In this document: piece by piece, positions 60,635-64,000 of the stretch
How positions within the stretch are numbered: the first letter of the stretch is position 1
Layout of the letters: each line of letters begins with the position of its first letter
Source of the DNA: Paraperibacillus marinus
GTDB lineage: Bacteria; Bacillota; Bacilli; Bacillales; DSM-1321
Direction of reading: 5' to 3'
DNA length: 64,000 nt
NCBI RefSeq assembly: GCF_046237605.1
Contig: NZ_CP143542.1
Span: forward strand, 4,278,001-4,342,000
Program-made: the position numbers and the translations under genes
The notes under the pieces: model-generated
What the model was told of the DNA's origin: nothing
What the model saw: only the letters and a program-made list of their open reading frames with translations
Database searches by the model: none

Positions 60635-60649
60635 TTAGAATTATTCTAA
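60635..60649. promoter_or_regulatory. PerR-type box at the ahpC start region
   Basis: TTAGAATTATTCTAA is a perfect 7-1-7 inverted repeat that differs from the PerR consensus only at position 4 of each arm. It lies over the likely transcription start, where PerR would repress until peroxide appears. A Fur-type reading is an alternative. Confidence 0.7.
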
Positions 60650-60701
60650 TGAGAATCTCATCGAATGATTCTATAAACCCACTACCAGGAGGATGTTACA
60701 T

Positions 60702-61265
60702 ATGTCTTTAATTGGATCAGAAGTAAAACCATTCGCAGCAAAAGCTTACCACAATGGTGATTTCATCGATGTGTCAGAAGCGGAATTCAAAGGAAAATGG
60801 AGTGTCGTATGCTTTTACCCAGCCGACTTCACTTTCGTATGCCCAACAGAACTAGAAGATCTGCAGAACGAATATGCCACTCTTAAAGACCTTGGCGTTG
60901 AAGTATATTCCGTTTCTACCGATACACATTTTACACATAAAGCATGGCATGATAATTCAGATACTATTGGCAAGATCGAATACATCATGATTGGTGATCC
61001 TTCACAAAAAATCTCAAGGAACTTCGATGTGCTGAATGAAGACGAAGGACTTGCAGACCGCGGTACTTTCATCATCGATCCGGATGGTGTGATTCAAACC
61101 GTTGAAATCAATGCAGACGGCATTGGCCGCGACGCAAGCACACTTGTAAACAAAATCAAAGCTGCTCAATATGTACGCAACAACCCAGGCGAAGTATGCC
61201 CGGCTAAATGGCAGGAAGGCTCTGAAACACTGAAGCCAAGCCTTGACCTTGTAGGAAAAATTTAA
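60702..61265 (+). CDS. ahpC: Alkyl hydroperoxide reductase subunit AhpC (peroxiredoxin)
   Basis: A 187-residue typical 2-Cys peroxiredoxin starting at ATG 60702 (MSLIGSEVKPF), correctly spaced from AGGAGG at 60688; the ATG at 60693 is too close. Peroxidatic Cys in FVCPTELEDL at residue 47, resolving Cys in GEVCPAKW near 166. It reduces hydrogen peroxide and alkyl peroxides in the cytosol and is recycled by AhpF, encoded 13 bases downstream. Confidence 0.97.
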   Translation: MSLIGSEVKPFAAKAYHNGDFIDVSEAEFKGKWSVVCFYPADFTFVCPTELEDLQNEYATLKDLGVEVYSVSTDTHFTHKAWHDNSDTIGKIEYIMIGDPSQKISRNFDVLNEDEGLADRGTFIIDPDGVIQTVEINADGIGRDASTLVNKIKAAQYVRNNPGEVCPAKWQEGSETLKPSLDLVGKI

Positions 61266-61278
61266 GGAGTTTGATTTC

Positions 61279-62808
61279 ATGTTATTAGATGCAGATATAA
61301 AGGCACAGTTAGCCCAATATCTTCAACTGCTAGAGGGCAATGTCCTGTTGAAGGTCAGCGCAGGATCAGATGATGTATCCCGCGACATGCTGGCTTTAGT
61401 TGATGAATTGGCTTCCATGTCAGCATACATCAAGGTTGAAACAGCCCAGCTGCAAAGAACACCGAGCTTCAGCGTGAACCGCATCGGCGAAGACACAGGT
61501 GTAACCTTTGCGGGCATCCCTTTAGGGCATGAATTCACTTCCCTTGTACTTGCACTTCTGCAGGTAAGCGGAAGAGCCCCTAAAGTGGATCAGAAAATAA
61601 TCGAGCAAATTAAAAAGATAGAAGGTCAATACCACTTTGAATCCTATATCTCCTTAAGCTGCCACAACTGTCCTGATGTCGTACAGGCTCTCAACTTGAT
61701 GAGCATCCTGAATGAAGGCATCACCCACACCATGATTGATGGCGCCGCTTTTAAGGAAGAAGTGGAATCAAAGGATATCATGGCCGTGCCGACCGTGTTC
61801 CTGAATGGCGAATCTTTCGGCTCCGGCCGCATGACGCTTGAGGAAATCCTCGCTAAACTGGGGAACGGACCTGATGCAGCAGAGCTTGCTGATAAAGATC
61901 CGTATGATGTTCTCGTAGTCGGAGGCGGACCTGCCGGTGCCAGCGCTGCGATTTATGCAGCCCGTAAAGGCATCCGTACCGGCATTGTCGCTGAACGCTT
62001 TGGCGGACAGGTAATGGACACATTGGGCATCGAGAACTTCATAAGCGTGAAGCATACCGAAGGCCCTAAGCTTGTAGCAAGCCTTGAAGAACATGTAAAA
62101 GAATATGGCATTGATGTAATGAATCTGCAGCGTGCCAAGCGGCTCGAAAAGAAAGACCATATCGAACTGGAGCTTGAAAACGGTGCTGTTCTTAAAAGCA
62201 AGACCGTCATCCTTTCAACTGGTGCCCGCTGGCGCAATGTCGGCGTCCCTGGCGAAGCGGAGTTTAAGAATAAAGGCGTGGCTTATTGCCCGCACTGTGA
62301 CGGACCGTTATTTGAAGGAAAGCATGTAGCCGTAATCGGCGGCGGAAACTCCGGCATCGAGGCAGCCATCGACCTCGCGGGAATCGTGAAGCATGTTACC
62401 GTTCTCGAGTTCATGCCCGAGCTTAAAGCTGATGCTGTACTGCAGGACCGCCTGTACAGCCTTCCTAACGTAACCGTCCTGAAGAACGTCCAGACCAAGG
62501 AAATTACCGGTACTGACAAGGTAAACGGCATTTCCTATATGGAACGCGACACAGAAACCATTCAGCATATCCAATTAGACGGTGTGTTCGTTCAAATCGG
62601 CCTTGTGCCGAACACCGACTGGCTGGACGGAATCTTGGACCGCACGCGCATGGGGGAAATCGTCGTAGACAAGCATGGTGCCACAAGCATGCCTGGTGTA
62701 TTCGCCGCAGGCGATTGCACCGACAGCGCGTATAAACAGATCATCATTTCCATGGGTTCAGGTGCTACTGCTGCACTTGGTGCTTTTGATTATTTGATCC
62801 GGAATTGA
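61279..62808 (+). CDS. ahpF: Alkyl hydroperoxide reductase subunit F (AhpF)
   Basis: A 509-residue NADH:disulfide oxidoreductase. The N-terminal tandem thioredoxin-fold region carries SCHNCPDV near residue 128, which feeds electrons to AhpC. The C-terminal thioredoxin-reductase-like part has the FAD motif VGGGPAGASAA near 215, active-site CPHCDG near 338 and the NADH motif IGGGNSGIEAA near 352. ATG 61279 follows AAGGAG. It ends at a strong terminator. Confidence 0.97.
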   Translation: MLLDADIKAQLAQYLQLLEGNVLLKVSAGSDDVSRDMLALVDELASMSAYIKVETAQLQRTPSFSVNRIGEDTGVTFAGIPLGHEFTSLVLALLQVSGRAPKVDQKIIEQIKKIEGQYHFESYISLSCHNCPDVVQALNLMSILNEGITHTMIDGAAFKEEVESKDIMAVPTVFLNGESFGSGRMTLEEILAKLGNGPDAAELADKDPYDVLVVGGGPAGASAAIYAARKGIRTGIVAERFGGQVMDTLGIENFISVKHTEGPKLVASLEEHVKEYGIDVMNLQRAKRLEKKDHIELELENGAVLKSKTVILSTGARWRNVGVPGEAEFKNKGVAYCPHCDGPLFEGKHVAVIGGGNSGIEAAIDLAGIVKHVTVLEFMPELKADAVLQDRLYSLPNVTVLKNVQTKEITGTDKVNGISYMERDTETIQHIQLDGVFVQIGLVPNTDWLDGILDRTRMGEIVVDKHGATSMPGVFAAGDCTDSAYKQIIISMGSGATAALGAFDYLIRN

Positions 62809-62810
62809 TA

Positions 62811-62854
62811 AAAGCCGCTTTGCTATCTTTTGGATAGCGGGGCGGCTTTTTTTG
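62811..62854 (+). terminator. Terminator of ahpCF
   Basis: Stem AAAGCCGC / GCGGCTTT with an inner TGCTATC / GATAGC stem and a TTTT loop, followed by TTTTTTT. Confidence 0.88.
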
Positions 62855-62915
62855 AATATAAAAGTCTAATATAATGGAATAGCAGTGAACAAAATTAAAG
62901 AACAGGAGTTGAATA

Positions 62916-63827
62916 ATGGCTTATAAGCACCTTATAAAAGCCCGCGACCTACTCACTTTTAAAGTCCTGAATGAGCGGATGGACTTCACCGAGAGAGACA
63001 AACAGTATTATACTAACCTGAGCAAAGGCTATGAAGGTGAGCTTCTATTTGATTCCAAAATGGAAAACCTTAAATGCGAATGCCTTCTGCTAAATGATTT
63101 GCTGCTAAAGCAAAACAACACAGTCTTTCAAATTGATTCCCTGCTCATCACCTCAGAAAGCATCTACCTTTTCGAAATAAAAAATTATGAAGGAGATTAC
63201 TATTTTGAGTCAGATCGATTTTATAAAAAGCCAAAGATAGAAATAACCAGTCCGCTTAATCAATTAAACAGAAGCGAATCTCTGCTGCGACAGCTGCTGC
63301 AGCACCTCGGCTTCGGCTGCAAAATTCCCCTTCACGCTTCTATCGTCTTTATCAATCCAGCTTTCACCCTATATCACTCGCCCCTCAACGCACCTTTCAT
63401 TTTTACAAGCCAAATCCAAAGCCTCATTACCCATTTAAACAAAACACCTTCCAGGCTTACTGATAGGTACACCGCGATCGCAGATAAACTGATTTCACTG
63501 CATATTCAAGAATCACCCTTTAAACTTCTGCCACCCTATGAATATGAACAGCTCCGTAAAGGCATTATTTGTAGGCATTGCAGTTCCTTTTCTACTTATA
63601 CCAAAGGACATAAATGCATCTGTGGGGATTGCGGACACACAGAACCAGCTGCCTCTTCCATATTACGTACTATAAAAGAATTCCAACTGCTTTTTCCCGG
63701 ACAAAAAATAACAACCAATGCCATGCATGAATGGTGTGACATAGTAGAATCAAAAAAGAGAATAAAGAGAGTATTAGACAAGAATTTTAAGATAAAAGGA
63801 GTTCATCAATGGTCCTATTATGAGTGA
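62916..63827 (+). CDS. NERD-domain protein with C-terminal zinc-ribbon-like region
   Basis: A 303-residue protein. The NERD (nuclease-related) domain covers about 30-150, with KGYEGELLFD, the candidate active-site FQIDSLLITSESIYLFEIKNYEG (Asp and E-x-K) and ASIVFIN. Residues about 212-245 hold CRHCSSFSTYTKGHKCICGDCGH, six cysteines and His residues of a zinc ribbon. The pattern is that of restriction-endonuclease-like folds. ATG 62916 follows AGGAG. Function unknown; DNA processing is likely from the fold. Confidence 0.87.
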   Translation: MAYKHLIKARDLLTFKVLNERMDFTERDKQYYTNLSKGYEGELLFDSKMENLKCECLLLNDLLLKQNNTVFQIDSLLITSESIYLFEIKNYEGDYYFESDRFYKKPKIEITSPLNQLNRSESLLRQLLQHLGFGCKIPLHASIVFINPAFTLYHSPLNAPFIFTSQIQSLITHLNKTPSRLTDRYTAIADKLISLHIQESPFKLLPPYEYEQLRKGIICRHCSSFSTYTKGHKCICGDCGHTEPAASSILRTIKEFQLLFPGQKITTNAMHEWCDIVESKKRIKRVLDKNFKIKGVHQWSYYE

Positions 63828-63835
63828 CCCGTAAC

Positions 63836-63940
63836 GATGAAGGACTTCTTGGCTCCAATCCCAATTCGAAATGTCCTTCATACCCCTGATGAAGGACTTT
63901 TTTCTTCCAATCCCGGTTTGAAATGTCCTTCACCTCAAAT
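63836..63940 (+). repeat. Two 52-bp tandem units with internal hairpins
   Basis: Two copies, starting at 63836 and 63888, read GATGAAGGACTT...CCAATCCC...GAAATGTCCTTCA. In each copy TGAAGGAC pairs with GTCCTTCA across about 25 bases, so each is a small stem-loop. The first could act as a terminator for the NERD gene. No protein frame is supported; bases to the window end show no further gene. Confidence 0.75.
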
Positions 63941-64000
63941 TTGGCCTTCGATATCACTGCCGGCCTTCCCATTCCGCTACTTCTTCCCTGACAAGCGGCG

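Overview
The window reads as chromosome of a spore-former-type Bacillaceae (Bacillus in the broad sense). The evidence is gene content (gntR-gntK-gntP, ahpC-ahpF, rocB, cstA with a LytS/LytR pair, adaA-alkA-ogt, an NhaK-type antiporter), strong AGGAGG ribosome binding sites, frequent GTG/TTG starts, and Bacillus-type operators (cre, CIRCE, PerR, Rex and GntR boxes). A perfect 16-bp ParB/Spo0J parS site at 51607-51622, together with the gnt and ahp loci that lie near the origin in B. subtilis, suggests the origin-proximal part of the chromosome. Most genes are on the minus strand. No rRNA, tRNA, insertion sequence, prophage or CRISPR array was seen.

Layout. 1-4.8 kb: a secreted zinc protease cut by the window edge, a small Cys-containing protein, a two-gene ThrE-type exporter and an MsrA-MsrB fusion. 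4.9-6.0 kb: a decayed nucleoside permease. 6.1-9.4 kb: an actin-like ParM protein, its likely ParR adaptor, a dense array of GTTTACA/GTATACA sites just upstream (candidate centromere) and a P-loop protein. 9.7-12.7 kb: a DUF1672 lipoprotein paired with a lipase-like protein that has a long helical C-terminus, resembling a lipase toxin and its lipoprotein immunity partner. 12.8-21.7 kb: an RlmI-like methyltransferase, rocB, cstA with its LytS/LytR pair, and a lipoprotein. 21.9-27.4 kb: a CitA/CitB-type two-component pair next to a tctCBA tricarboxylate transporter. 27.6-32.8 kb: a YpfJ-type protease, htpG behind a perfect CIRCE element, and the ada-type alkylation repair operon. 32.8-33.3 kb: a regular 51-bp tandem repeat. 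33.4-43.6 kb: assorted metabolic genes, an antiporter, an MFS transporter, a DJ-1/PfpI gene with an in-frame stop, two repeat families and cysteine dioxygenase.

43.7-55.4 kb holds two related sugar-acid loci, the gluconate operon gntRKP and a glycerate kinase / GntP permease / CdaR cluster, separated by a decayed membrane-protein gene, an ArsR/SRPBCC pair, an AraC regulator operon and parS. 55.8-64 kb carries an ECF sigma / PadR / SEDS-protein operon, ldh with two Rex boxes, a membrane diguanylate cyclase, ahpCF with two PerR-type boxes, and a NERD-domain protein.

Carbon control is a recurring theme: cre-like sites lie at cstA, tctC, gntR (promoter and inside the gene) and the second gntP, so gluconate, tricarboxylate, glycerate and peptide/pyruvate uptake are probably all under CcpA. 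The least explained items are the chromosomal ParMR system with its repeat array, the lipase/lipoprotein pair, CIRCE at htpG, and the non-coding repeat arrays.
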